From Haloterrigena salina JCM 13891 (lineage in GTDB: Archaea; Halobacteriota; Halobacteria; Halobacteriales; Natrialbaceae), in assembly GCF_000337495.1 (NCBI RefSeq), contig NZ_AOIS01000003.1, positions 1-55,236 on the forward strand: a stretch of 55,236 nucleotides of DNA, read 5' to 3'. Both the position numbers and the translations under genes were made by a program. The notes beneath the pieces were generated by a model. The model saw only the letters and a program-made list of their open reading frames with translations. It made no database searches and was not told the DNA's origin. Shown here one piece after another: positions 34,901 to 44,308 of this stretch (positions are counted from its first letter, which is position 1; every line of letters starts with the position of its first letter).

Positions 34901-35323
34901 TCACCGAACGACCGTCACCGGCATCGATGCCCGTCGAACGACCTGTTCCGCGACACTGCCCAGCAGCACGCGCGAAACGCCCGAGCGACCGTGGCTGCCG
35001 ATGACGATCTGATCGACGTCGTTTTCCTCCGCGAACCCGACGATGTCGCGAATCGGTTCTCCGACGACTGTTTCGGTCGTCAGCGAGGCCTCGTGGCCGT
35101 GCTCGTCGGCGACCTCTCGGGCCGTCTCGAACAACGTCTCGGCTCGCTCTTCCTCGAGTTCGACGAGTCGTTCGAAGTGAAGGTGGCTGTCCGTCCGGTA
35201 GGTCGACATCGGGGGATTGACGACGTGTAACGCCGTAATATCCGCGTCCGGAAACGTCGTTACGGCGTGTTCGATCGCCGCGCGCGCCGGTTCGGAACCG
35301 TCGATCGGGACGAGGACGTGCAT
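34901..35323 (-). CDS. Universal stress protein (UspA family)
   Basis: This 140-residue single Usp domain begins MHVLVPIDGSEPARAAIEHA and ends with the nucleotide-binding loop IVIGSHGRSGVSRVLLGSVA. The start is set at the conserved MHVLVPIDG; codons before it in the same frame are Arg/Ser-rich and not protein-like. It is the first of four Usp genes in 3.7 kb, and it points away from its neighbour at 35.7 kb, so the pair may share a regulatory region. Confidence 0.92.
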   Translation of the reverse strand: MHVLVPIDGSEPARAAIEHAVTTFPDADITALHVVNPPMSTYRTDSHLHFERLVELEEERAETLFETAREVADEHGHEASLTTETVVGEPIRDIVGFAEENDVDQIVIGSHGRSGVSRVLLGSVAEQVVRRASMPVTVVR

Positions 35324-35677
35324 GGGAGATCGTTCGACGACCAGCGACATATACGCCGAGTGAATTCCCGCCATCCGGAACTGCGGGCGAGGGTCTCGTG
35401 TCCGAGCGGAGCGCTCGAGCGACGACTCGGTCGACGGCCGGACACTGCGCTGCCGGTTGACGAACGAGCCGACGCGACCCCGTCGACCACCTCCTTCGAG
35501 ATCGGACGGAATCGTACGACTGCGTCTCATCGCGACGCTGCTCTATCGCTCCCCGAAGGCGCACCGCGCCGCGTCGCGTGACTGTCCGTCCGATCCTCCG
35601 CAGCGGACTCTCACGCTCGAATCGTCGCCTGCCATCCCGCGGAGTAATAACGGAGGCGGTCGGACGTCCACCCACGA

Positions 35678-36127
35678 ATGTACTCCGACATCCTTCTCGC
35701 GACCGACGGCAGCGAGTGTGCCCGGGCGGCGACATCACACGCGGTCGACCTCGCGGCGACCTACGGTGCGACGCTACACGCGCTCTACGTGATCGAAACC
35801 CGGATCGGCTACGATAGCGGCGTCGTCGATCCGGAAACCATCGAGGACGACCTCCGTTCCGAGGGCGAGTCCGTCCTCGAGGCAGTCGACGACGAGAGTC
35901 GGTCGCGGGACGTGACGCTCGTCGATCGGATTCGAAAGGGCGTCCCCGAACGGGAGATCGCCGACTACGTCGAGAGGGAGGGGATCGATATTGTCGTCGT
36001 CGGGACGCGAGGGAAGTCCGCGTTCAAGACAATCCTGCTCGGAAGCACGAGCGAGGCGCTCGTCCGTGACCTGTCGGTTCCCGTCGTACTGGTGTCCGAA
36101 GACGGCGAGACGGGCGCCGATACCTGA
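35678..36127 (+). CDS. Universal stress protein (UspA family)
   Basis: This 149-residue single Usp domain begins MYSDILLATDGSECARAATS and carries IDIVVVGTRGKSAFKTILLG followed by STSEALVRDLSVPVVLVSED, the G-x2-G-x9-G-S ATP-binding signature. It is divergent from the copy at 34.9 kb. A membrane-protein fragment follows without a proper start. Confidence 0.92.
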   Translation: MYSDILLATDGSECARAATSHAVDLAATYGATLHALYVIETRIGYDSGVVDPETIEDDLRSEGESVLEAVDDESRSRDVTLVDRIRKGVPEREIADYVEREGIDIVVVGTRGKSAFKTILLGSTSEALVRDLSVPVVLVSEDGETGADT

Positions 36128-36186
36128 GGGGTCCTGACGAGTCGGCACGGTCGAGGCGATCGAGCCGTCGACCGTCTACCCCTATC

Positions 36187-36615
36187 GGGTACCTTCCCGA
36201 TTTCGTCGAACGCGCGTACGATGTCGAGCTCCAGCCGTGGCAGCGGGCGTACGTGAACACCGCGCTGCTCAACCACGCCGTCGGGATGCTCGGTCCGTAC
36301 GACGACGTCTGGTGGTGGGACCACCTCACGCACGCCCACTCCTCGTCGATTCTGGGCGGGGTGATTTGCGCCGCCAGCCGTCGGCGGGGACGCGATCCAG
36401 GCCCGCAGGTCGTCGCCGCCGTCGTCTGTCTTGGCCTCGTCTGGGAGTTCGTCGAGTACGCCGTTCACACCGCGGCGAACCGTCTCGGGTTCGAGCCGGT
36501 ACTCGTCACGTACGGCCCGAAGGACACCGCCCTCGACATCGTCTTCGACCTGGTCGGCGCGTTGCTCGTACTCGCGTTCGGAGACCGCATCTTCGACGCG
36601 TTCGAGGACGTCGAG
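36187..36615 (+). pseudogene. Fragment of a DUF2238-like membrane protein
   Basis: The frame gives LPDFVERAYDVELQPWQRAY, then GMLGPYDDVWWWDHLTHAHS, a helix VVAAVVCLGLVWEFVEYAVH, and ALDIVFDLVGALLVLAFGDR. These match the second half of haloarchaeal DUF2238/YjdF-type membrane proteins (conserved WWWDxxTH and WE residues). The N-terminal helices are missing, with no good start before the conserved part; a GTG at 36253 would begin inside it. After FEDVEYV the frame runs on into non-coding sequence over the next gene. Both ends appear lost, although translation from the GTG cannot be excluded. Confidence 0.5.
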
Positions 36616-36743
36616 TACGTCTTTCCCCCGTTCCTCTCTTCCTCTCCTTCTCGACCTCTCCCTCGAGACGATCGACCCTTCGATGGGCCGACGACATCCG
36701 ACGAACCGCGCGTTAGACCACAGGAGACGCCTCGGCGAGCCGA

Positions 36744-37628
36744 TCACGACGAACGCACCACGAACAGTACGGGGACGTCGACTATCCGCAGGAGCGTCGA
36801 GGTGATGCTTCCGAGGATTCGGCGACCGAGGCCCGACCGGCTGCGGGCGCCCATCACGAGCAGGTCGATATCGGCCTCGACGACGTACTCGCGAACGCCG
36901 GCCGGGACGCCGTCGAAGGACGTCGTCCGGACGACCGCGGTCGTGACGGCCGGCGCCGCGTCCCCGATCTCCGCCGCCGCGTCCTCGACGATCTCCTCGC
37001 CGTCCGCCTCGAGTCGTTCGACGAACTCCTCCCGTAGCCCGCCCGCGGCGAACGCGCCGCCCGCGGCCTGCAGATCGACCACGTTCAGCACGTGGACCGT
37101 CGACCCGTACCGCTGTGCGATCGCGGCGCCGTGCCGGGCGGCGGCGGTCGCGCGTTCGCTTCCGCCCGTCGGAACCAGCAGGTCGGAGTAGTCGGTCACC
37201 GCGTCCGACGCCCCCTTCGGGACGACGAAGACGGGGACATCGCTTCGATGGAGGAGCCGCTCCGTGACGCCGCCGAGGAGTCGCTTTCCGAGCCTCGTGA
37301 GCCCCTGTCTGCCGACGACGATCAGGTCCGCGTCCCGGTCGGAAGCGAACGCAACGATTTGATCCGCGGGCTTTCCCTCGGCCAGTTCCGTCGTTACGGA
37401 CCGGTCGAAATCGGACGCGAGCGCCTCGATCTCCTCGAGCACCGCTTCACCCTGTTCTCGCAGACGAGCCGTTTCGCCGCCGGGGCTCGCGACCCGCAGC
37501 GCCTTCGACTCTACGACGTAGACGACGTCGACGGCCGCGTCGAAGATGCGCGCGAACTCGAGTCCGCGCTCCGCCGCTCGTGCGGCCTCGTCGCTTCCGT
37601 CGACCGCGATGAGTATCCGGTCGTACAT
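36744..37628 (-). CDS. Tandem-domain universal stress protein
   Basis: This 294-residue protein consists of two Usp domains. Domain 1 (1-143) begins MYDRILIAVDGSDEAARAAE and ends with IVVGRQGLTRLGKRLLGGVT. Domain 2 (about 148-294) begins YSDLLVPTGGSERATAAARH and ends LVMGARSRSGLGRRILGSIT. Both keep G-x2-G-x9-G-type nucleotide loops, so an intramolecular dimer binding ATP is likely. The TGGSE start of domain 2 replaces the usual D-G-S. It lies in the Usp cluster, followed by a small membrane protein's gene upstream on the same strand. Confidence 0.9.
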   Translation of the reverse strand: MYDRILIAVDGSDEAARAAERGLEFARIFDAAVDVVYVVESKALRVASPGGETARLREQGEAVLEEIEALASDFDRSVTTELAEGKPADQIVAFASDRDADLIVVGRQGLTRLGKRLLGGVTERLLHRSDVPVFVVPKGASDAVTDYSDLLVPTGGSERATAAARHGAAIAQRYGSTVHVLNVVDLQAAGGAFAAGGLREEFVERLEADGEEIVEDAAAEIGDAAPAVTTAVVRTTSFDGVPAGVREYVVEADIDLLVMGARSRSGLGRRILGSITSTLLRIVDVPVLFVVRSS

Positions 37629-37685
37629 GGCCCGACGTTCGACGCCGACGGTCTTCGTTCTTTGCGGCTGGTCGAACCGACTACG

Positions 37686-37958
37686 CTACGGCCGGACGGG
37701 GAGCTCGGCTCGTCCGTTCGTCCGCATGACCGCTCGATTTCGCTCCGGCCACGCCAGGAGACGCTCCCGGAGCGGCTCGCCGGTTTCGGTCTCCGGATCG
37801 TAGTCGACGAGCGCTGCAGTCGCCGTCAGGAGGATCCACCCGCCGTAGCCGAGAAAGACCGTTACCGGCGCGAAGACGACGATCGGAACGACGACCCGTA
37901 CGAGCCGCTCGCTGAACGAGGGATCGGCGGTGGTATGGCTGTCTGGTGACGAGACCAT
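37686..37958 (-). CDS. Small membrane protein
   Basis: This 90-residue protein has two adjacent hydrophobic segments (VVVPIVVFAPVTVFLGYGGW and ILLTATAALV, about 23-55) and hydrophilic ends. No family is recognised. It lies 57 bases upstream of the tandem Usp gene on the same strand, so they may be co-transcribed and functionally linked to stress response. Confidence 0.6.
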   Translation of the reverse strand: MVSSPDSHTTADPSFSERLVRVVVPIVVFAPVTVFLGYGGWILLTATAALVDYDPETETGEPLRERLLAWPERNRAVMRTNGRAELPVRP

Positions 37959-38160
37959 ATTCGAACGTCCGGCCTAGGAGATATTCAAACCAAAGGTGAC
38001 CGAACCCCAACATGAACCGGCGCGATCCGTTCAGAGGCGAGTAGCGACGTGACTCCTCGCCTCCCGGTCAAGTAGCCCTTCTGGACGGAGACGCGTACTC
38101 GTTTCCGCCCCTGTTTCCACGGGGAGTAGGTTTAAGTCCTGTCTGCTGTATCAATGATAC

Positions 38161-38604
38161 ATGGGATTAGAAACGGTCGTTCTCGTCTGTAAACCCGGTG
38201 ACGAAGGATTAGGGTCGAAACTCGCGGAGACGGTCGTCGATATTGCAAAGCCGGCGAACGCCCGCGTGGAAGTCGCACAGGTGTTCACGGACGACGAGTA
38301 CGAGAACACCACGACGAGTCTCGGTCTCGACGACGAACCCGAGATCGCACCCGAACGGATCGCAGCCCAACACGGAACGTTTCGGACCATCGTCGATCGG
38401 TTCGACTCCGAGGGGCTCGAGTACGACGTGAGTACCTCCATCGGGCCGCACGCGGACACCATCGTCGACCTCGCCGCCGACGCGGATCTCCTTGTCATCG
38501 CCGGCGACAAGCGGTCGCCGGCCGGAAAAGCGATCTTCGGGTCGACAACTCAGGAGGTACTGCTCTCGGCCCCCTGTCCGGTGGTGTTCGTCCGGCGGGA
38601 GTGA
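38161..38604 (+). CDS. Universal stress protein (UspA family), divergent
   Basis: This 147-residue Usp-fold protein begins MGLETVVLVCKPGDEGLGSK rather than the usual D-G-S start. It keeps the C-terminal loop LLVIAGDKRSPAGKAIFGST followed by TQEVLLSAPCPVVFVRRE. This resembles the copy at 16.4 kb, which has GGRKRSPVGKALFGS. A TTTAAG box lies about 30 bases before the ATG, consistent with a leaderless transcript. Confidence 0.88.
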   Translation: MGLETVVLVCKPGDEGLGSKLAETVVDIAKPANARVEVAQVFTDDEYENTTTSLGLDDEPEIAPERIAAQHGTFRTIVDRFDSEGLEYDVSTSIGPHADTIVDLAADADLLVIAGDKRSPAGKAIFGSTTQEVLLSAPCPVVFVRRE

Positions 38605-39338
38605 GCCCGAAGCGGCATCCCGGAATCCCCGCCTCGAGTGTGAGGGGTATCCACGAACTGTCGCAAGCTGATCGAGAATGCGAAAATATGGCTCCTGTAT
38701 CATACCACCTGTCTCCTTGAATCTCTTTTTCAGATACTGTTATAGATAATGACGATATGTTCTATCGGAGTGCGAAACTGTACTCTAGTGAGGCGTCGAT
38801 CGATAGTCGATACTCGTCCCAATTATCGTCCCTCTTGATTCGTCTAGAAGGCGGAATACCGTTCACTACAGTCAGTTCGCGCAGTCAAATCACTGCGAAG
38901 AACGCTCGTACTGTCTGAGTCAGTCACTCTTCGTTCGTGCTTTGGATATCTTCCGTGAACTGTGACAGCACGACCAGTTTAAGTTCGTCTACTCGACGAC
39001 ACCAGATACGGTGGTCGGCGGTTATCCGGTCGTAGATCCGTCCTGAGGAAATATATGTTCGGACGATATTTGAGCTATATTTAGACGGACAGATCGGTAC
39101 ACCTCTCGGATACGAATCTGTTCTAGAATGCGAAGATACCAACGGCGATGACTCAGTCCAAGTCGGTCGGGAGTACACGAACGGAACAGTTCTGAAGGCG
39201 ACGGAACACGGTGACGGCTACTGGTCTCGAGACGATAGTCGCCCTTCCGCGAACGCCACCCGTTCGATCTGGAGACAAGAGCTGCTATTCTCGGCTACTG
39301 TCGCTCATCTTCCGTCTGAAAGCGGTAACGAGGACGCT
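38605..39338. other. Gene-poor stretch
   Basis: About 730 bases have lower GC than their surroundings. One plus-strand frame (about 39075-39280) reads like protein for 60 residues (LECEDTNGDDSVQVGREYTN) but has no start, no family and no clear end. It may be a gene remnant. No repeats or RNA genes were seen. Confidence 0.3.
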
Positions 39339-40667
39339 TCACGGCTGCGCTTCGGCGGCGCTCTCGCGGTACTCCTCGAGCGAGAGATCGATCTCCCTCG
39401 CCCGCTCGCGGATCGCGTCGGCGTCGACTGACGTGACCTCGCCGTCGTCGACCAGCACGTTCCCGTCGACCATGGTAAAGACCACGTCGTCGCCGTGAGC
39501 ACCGAAGACGAGGTGCGAGAGCGGGTCGTGCAGCGGCGTGGCGCGGGTCAGGTCCGTATCGAGGCCGACGACGTCCGCGCGCCACCCCTCGCGGAGCGCG
39601 CCGAGACGGTTGAATCCCGCGGCCTTCGCGCCGTTGATCGTCGCCATCTCGAAGAGCGTCGCTGCCGGCGCGGCGACCGGGTCGAGGGTGTCGACCTTCT
39701 GCAGGAGGCTCCCCTGTCGCATCTCGGTGAACGGATCGAGCGTGTTGTTACACGGCGGACCGTCGTTACCCAGCGCGACGTTGATCCCGCGCTCTATGTA
39801 GTCGACGACCGGCGCGACGCCGCTGGCGAGTTTCATGTTCGAGGACGGGCAGTGCGTGACGTGGGTCCCCGTCTCGGCGAGTAGTTCGCGTTCGCTCTCG
39901 TCGGTCCAGACGCAGTGGGCGAGGACGACGTCCTCCCCGGTGAGTCCGACCTCGTCTAACCAGTGGATGTTCCGCATGCCGGTGTCCTCCTCGACGGTCT
40001 CGATCTCGCTGCGGTTCTCGCTGGCGTGGGTGTGAATCCGAACGCCGTCGTACTCGTCGGCGAGTTCGCGTGCCCCGCGCAAGCACGCCTCGCTACAGGA
40101 GACGGCGAAGCGCGGCGTCACCGCATACCGGATGCGGTCGTCGAACGCGCCGTGGTACTCCTCGATCAGTTCCCTGCTCTCGGCGAGAGCCTCGTCGGTG
40201 TCCTCGAGCAGGCCGTCGGGCGAGCGCTGATCCATCAACACCTTCCCGAGCACGCCGCGGATGCCGATCTCGCCGGCCGCCTCGAACGCGCGCTCGGCGT
40301 GGTTGACCGAAAGGTGGTCGACGCAGGTCGTCGTCCCGCTCTCGATCATCTCGAGGTAGCCCAACTTCGCCGCGATCTCCATCTCCTCGGGCGAGAGCGA
40401 TGCCTCCATCGGGAGGACGTACTCGAAGAGCCACTCGAGCAACTCGGAGTCGTCGGCGATCCCGCGGCCGAGGCTCTGGACGGAGTGGAGGTGTCCGCCG
40501 ACCAGCCCCGGCATGAGGATGTCGTAGCGTCGTTCCTCGCGGTCCGGATACCGGTCGCGGAGGTCGTCGCGGCGACCGACGGCGTCGATGCGCGACCCGT
40601 CGACGACGACGGCTCCGTTCTCGATGACGGTTTTAGAGTCGGCGATGACCGTTCCCGAGAGTAGCAT
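39339..40667 (-). CDS. Amidohydrolase, 5'-deoxyadenosine/S-adenosylhomocysteine deaminase-like
   Basis: This 442-residue metal-dependent hydrolase has the ATZ/TRZ-type motifs: MPGLVGGHLHSVQSLGRGI (H-x-H, residues about 60-62), RIHTHASENRSEI with metal His, VVLAHCVWTD, and VALGNDGPPCNNTLDPF with the catalytic Asp. This subgroup deaminates adenosine-type nucleosides, S-adenosylhomocysteine or related purines. A guanine deaminase or chlorohydrolase-type relative is also possible. The C-terminus (PLHDPLSHLVFGAHGDDVVF) is typical. The start is set at MLLSGTVIADS, which begins the beta-sandwich of the composite domain. Confidence 0.88.
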   Translation of the reverse strand: MLLSGTVIADSKTVIENGAVVVDGSRIDAVGRRDDLRDRYPDREERRYDILMPGLVGGHLHSVQSLGRGIADDSELLEWLFEYVLPMEASLSPEEMEIAAKLGYLEMIESGTTTCVDHLSVNHAERAFEAAGEIGIRGVLGKVLMDQRSPDGLLEDTDEALAESRELIEEYHGAFDDRIRYAVTPRFAVSCSEACLRGARELADEYDGVRIHTHASENRSEIETVEEDTGMRNIHWLDEVGLTGEDVVLAHCVWTDESERELLAETGTHVTHCPSSNMKLASGVAPVVDYIERGINVALGNDGPPCNNTLDPFTEMRQGSLLQKVDTLDPVAAPAATLFEMATINGAKAAGFNRLGALREGWRADVVGLDTDLTRATPLHDPLSHLVFGAHGDDVVFTMVDGNVLVDDGEVTSVDADAIRERAREIDLSLEEYRESAAEAQP

Positions 40668-40959
40668 ACCACGCGGGAATCCAGCCGCACGCACAAAACG
40701 ATTCGCATTCTGTCGGTTGCGATCAGCGGAATCCGACCCTACCTCCGTGGGCTGATCGAACGGTCACCTGTGACCGACTGGTCTCATGCACTCTCTCCCT
40801 CGGGAGTCACCTCTCACAATCACAGAATACTGCTGCAAATTACGTTATCAGTAGTGGTAATACTATTTCTTTATTCATAGTGATAGATAAAAACCGTCGA
40901 TACAGGTAGAGGAGATAACGAACATAAAGAATTAATATCTTTGACAAAATACGACGCCT

Positions 40960-41145
40960 ATGAACCAGACTGCGGAACGTCTCCAATATCACATCAAGGG
41001 TTCATTCATAGTCCTGCTCGTCCTCGCAGCCTTTCAGTACTGGCAGGGCAACCTCGATATTGGATTTCTAGTTGTAGTGGCAGCTGGTTACGTTGTTCTC
41101 AGGATGGCGTTTGATATTATTCAAGAACGATACACAAGCGCCTGA
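40960..41145 (+). CDS. Small two-helix membrane protein
   Basis: This 61-residue protein has two hydrophobic segments (FIVLLVLAAFQYW and DIGFLVVVAAGYVVLRMAFD) and short charged ends. It is preceded by an AT-rich promoter-like region. No family is recognised. It lies between the amidohydrolase and recombinase genes, with no obvious partner. Confidence 0.55.
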   Translation: MNQTAERLQYHIKGSFIVLLVLAAFQYWQGNLDIGFLVVVAAGYVVLRMAFDIIQERYTSA

Positions 41146-41261
41146 ACGCCGTTCCATTCGCACATGTACTTATCGAATCGTCCACCGCAGTTTCAGTCAT
41201 CGTTCTGAATAAAGAAGCCGCGTTACTATCTACTGTTATTTACTTTCTATTACATGCGGCG

Positions 41262-42398
41262 TCAGGTATCGTGTTCGGTGAACGCCTCACCGGCGTCTTC
41301 GGCCATCTCTTTGGCTTCGATGTGCGAGTACGACTTGCGGACGACCTCCTCGCTGTTATCCAGCAGTCGAGCGGCGGCGGTGAACCCGCGCTGGCGAACC
41401 ATCACTTCGCCAGCGCCGCGGCGTCCGCCGTGCGGGGCGAGGTAGTCGTGCTTTCCCTCGAGTTCGAGATCGGCGCCCTCGCAGAGCCGGCGCATGATCC
41501 GGCGAGCGCCGTCGGTGTTGATGGAAGGAGGCGACAGGTCGCGTTCGCGCAGCGCGTCGAACACGTCGGTCTGTCCGGTGAGTTCGTCGACGAAGGGTTC
41601 GATTTCGTCGGTCGACCAGTCGTATTCGTCTCGTAACCCAGTACGAAGCGTCTCGTACAGCGAGGGGAGGTGAAACGTCGGAAATACCGGCCACTCGTCG
41701 CTCGCGGGATCGAGCAACCTTTTGTATCGCCGCATAGGGTTTACAGCCTGTTTCGTCAGCGATCGATCGGACCAGTCCTGCTTCTTGGCGAGGACGGTCA
41801 TTTTCTGGTCGTCGAGCGAGACGTCGCCCCACCGAAGGCCGTTCCGGCGATCATCCTTCGGGTCCGCGAAGATCTCCCCGCCACGAACGCCGGAGTAACA
41901 GAGGACGTAGACGAGCGCTCGATCGCGGAACTCCCGAATCGCGTCGAATCCCTTCTCGTCGGCGGCGTCGTGCGCTCGTTCGTCGACGTGTCGCGTGATC
42001 AGTAGTCGGTGTTCGTCGGTCCAGGCCTGCTGGTCGCCCGACCGACGGCCGTCGTTCTCCGGAAGCGGCTCCTTCGCGACGTTTCGCTGGGCATAGTTCG
42101 CCTCGAGGAGCCCCTCGCGGACGCACCAGCCGATGTAGGCGCTCACCTGCGCGTAGTAGGTCCGGATCGTCCCCGGCGCGAGGTCGCGAGCGGTGAGCTC
42201 CCGGGCGTACCGGCGAAACGTCCGTTCGTCGAGTTCGTCGAACGCCATGCCGGACTGGGCGTCCGCCTCGAGCCATTCGAGGAAATCCTCGACGCAGCGT
42301 TCGAGGTTTCGACGGTAGTTGCCGCTCCCTTCGCCGCCCTTCGACTTCGATCGAAGGAACGCCTCGAGCGGGTCGCCGACCGGCGTCGCCGCGTTCAC
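41262..42398 (-). CDS. Tyrosine-type site-specific recombinase (XerC/D-like)
   Basis: This 378-residue protein has an N-terminal SAM-like core-binding domain (about 1-120, including FRRYARELTARDLAPGTIRT) and a complete catalytic domain. Arg I is in CYSGVRGGEIF, HxxR is in LAPHGGRRGAG, and the nucleophile Tyr is in VRKSYSHIEA near the C-terminus. It should cut and rejoin DNA through a 3'-phosphotyrosine. No tRNA or duplicated attachment site is visible nearby and no prophage genes adjoin it, so it may be a chromosome-encoded recombinase rather than an active element's integrase. The promoter region just upstream is AT-rich. Confidence 0.9.
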   Translation of the reverse strand: MNAATPVGDPLEAFLRSKSKGGEGSGNYRRNLERCVEDFLEWLEADAQSGMAFDELDERTFRRYARELTARDLAPGTIRTYYAQVSAYIGWCVREGLLEANYAQRNVAKEPLPENDGRRSGDQQAWTDEHRLLITRHVDERAHDAADEKGFDAIREFRDRALVYVLCYSGVRGGEIFADPKDDRRNGLRWGDVSLDDQKMTVLAKKQDWSDRSLTKQAVNPMRRYKRLLDPASDEWPVFPTFHLPSLYETLRTGLRDEYDWSTDEIEPFVDELTGQTDVFDALRERDLSPPSINTDGARRIMRRLCEGADLELEGKHDYLAPHGGRRGAGEVMVRQRGFTAAARLLDNSEEVVRKSYSHIEAKEMAEDAGEAFTEHDT

Positions 42399-42755
42399 GC
42401 GCGATCACCGCCTCGTGTCCTGTTCCGGTGCATTTTTCGTGAGCAAGAGATGGATCGAATCCTTATAAATCTATACTAATCAAGTGTGTTCGCGGAAAGC
42501 AACGACTCCACTGCGACCGAACTTCGAGCGCAGCATACGATGGTCCTGAAGTATAAACCGCACACGGATTCATCCAACGTCACCGCTACGCGATCTAGCT
42601 ATCGTTGATCACGTTACGTTCGTCGGCGAACCAGTTCGATTGAACACATCGCACAAACGGTGAAACCGAGACCACGCCGATCGTCCGTCGACGCCTATCT
42701 ACCGGTGAGCGCGCTTCCACCCATCTGCTCGTCACGGTCCGTCTGACGAGTTTCC

Positions 42756-43236
42756 TTACCCTGTATTTTTCATCCCGGCCGCGATCCCTTTGACCGTCAG
42801 CCGGAGCGTCCGCTCCTCGATATCCGTGCGGTGGTTCCGGTCGAGCAGGTGCACCTGAAGCATGTTGAGCGGGTCGACGTAGGGGTTCCGTTGCTCCAGA
42901 TTCTCACCGAGCCAGTCGCGGGTGTGGAGGCGATCGCGTCGCCCGATTTCCGTGATCAGTTCGGTCGCCCGCTCGTACCTCCGCGAGGTTGATTAGTTCG
43001 AAGTAGGTCGTAAACGCCCGCGCGACGATCCGCTGATTGTGGGACGACAGTCCCTCGAGCTCCGTAATTAGCGGATCGCGAGTGTCGAGATCGCCCGAGC
43101 GGTAGTCGATCGCGGCCTGTCGGCACGATTCGACCGTCTCAAACGTCTCGCGAGACGTCTGCTCCTCGAGGATGGTCCCCAGGAGCGCGCCGAGTTCGCG
43201 AATATCGTGACTGATAAATTTATCTTGAATCACCAT
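42756..43236 (-). pseudogene. ppc: Phosphoenolpyruvate carboxylase reduced to its two ends
   Basis: The first 80 or so residues (VRELGALLGTILEEQTSRE-type start, QRIVARAFTTYFELINLAE) match the N-terminus of PEPC. The last 70, in another frame from about 42985, match its C-terminus (RNPYVDPLNMLQVHLLDRNH and LRLTVKGIAAGMKNTG to the TAA at 42756). PEPC is about 900 residues, so some 750 residues are missing, including all catalytic parts. The junction near 42980 also shifts the frame. It cannot fix bicarbonate onto PEP. Whether a second intact ppc exists elsewhere cannot be told here. Confidence 0.85.
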
Positions 43237-43435
43237 ATATCATGAATATAGCTTTGACGGTAAAATATCCCGCCGAGACAGAAGAGGTCATCGGTCCGTT
43301 CGCCGAGCCTGCGTCATCGGAGACGCCACGTCCCGAAACTCCGAGTGGTGCCGTCCGTTTCGAACGACCGGTTCCCCCGCCGGTCAGCGGACCGAAAGCG
43401 AATGCTTCTTGCGGCCGGCAGAGGTGGACAGCGAT

Positions 43436-44308
43436 GTGAACATCGGAATCGCGTTCGCCGGCCTGGCCGCGTTGCTCTACGGAACGTCCCTGTTCGTGAT
43501 GAAGCGGTGGTTCGCCGACTACTCCTCGCCGACCTTCCTCTCGATCACGTACGCGCTGTCGATGGTCCTCTACCTCCCGGTGGTCGTCGCCGCCGACGGC
43601 CCCTTCCTCCCTGCGTCGAACCGAGTCAGCGTTCTCGGAGTTATTTTCGCGGTCACGGCGTTGACGGCGCTCGCCATGGTGTTCCTGTTCCGGGCGCTCC
43701 GAATCGGGGAGGTCTCGTACGTCTCGCCGATCAGCAAGATCATCCCGGTGTTCGTCCTCCCGCTGGAAGTGGGGCTACTGCGACAACAACTCTCCGCGCT
43801 TCAGGTCGGAGGCGTGGTCGTCGCAACGATCGCGATCTACGTCGCCAACTGGGAGGGGACGACGCTCCTCGCCCCGATCAAACGGGCCAGTCGGTCCAGA
43901 CCGGCCCAACTGGCGCTGCTGTCGGCCGCGACGTTCGCGGTCGTCGACGTGGGCAAACGCGTGCTGATGCAGGAACTGGCCATCGCACCGACGACGTACG
44001 TTCCGTTGATGTTTTTCGGCATCGCCGGGTTGATGGGACCGCTGGCAATCCGCGCCCGATGGCCGGACGACTGGTGGCGCGACCTGACCTTTTTCGTCGT
44101 CACGGCGCTCGTCATCGCAGCTGGGAACCACGTCGTCCTGCTCTCCTTTCAGCGATTGCCGGCGAGCATCGTCTCCCCGGTGGTCAACGGACAGGCGATC
44201 GTCGCCGTGATCCTCGGTGCGATCTTCCTCGAAGAGTCCCACCTTCGGACGCGTCTCGCTGCGACCGGCTTGGCCGTCCTCGGTATCACGATGATCTCTC
44301 TCGGGTGA
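43436..44308 (+). CDS. EamA/DMT-superfamily transporter
   Basis: This 290-residue integral membrane protein has ten hydrophobic segments in two EamA repeats. The first starts NIGIAFAGLAALLYGTSLFV, the second SRPAQLALLSAATFAVVDVG. It ends AATGLAVLGITMISLG. EamA proteins export or import small metabolites such as amino acids or nucleotide sugars. GTG 43436 is preferred because it places the first helix at the N-terminus; in-frame TTG and GTG codons lie further upstream. It has no operon partner: the ppc remnant is on the opposite strand. Confidence 0.87.
   Translation: MNIGIAFAGLAALLYGTSLFVMKRWFADYSSPTFLSITYALSMVLYLPVVVAADGPFLPASNRVSVLGVIFAVTALTALAMVFLFRALRIGEVSYVSPISKIIPVFVLPLEVGLLRQQLSALQVGGVVVATIAIYVANWEGTTLLAPIKRASRSRPAQLALLSAATFAVVDVGKRVLMQELAIAPTTYVPLMFFGIAGLMGPLAIRARWPDDWWRDLTFFVVTALVIAAGNHVVLLSFQRLPASIVSPVVNGQAIVAVILGAIFLEESHLRTRLAATGLAVLGITMISLG

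Noticed and set aside
41262-42398. Recombinase considered as integrase of a prophage or genomic island
   Set aside because: No tRNA, attachment repeats or viral genes are visible on either side; it is reported only as a recombinase.
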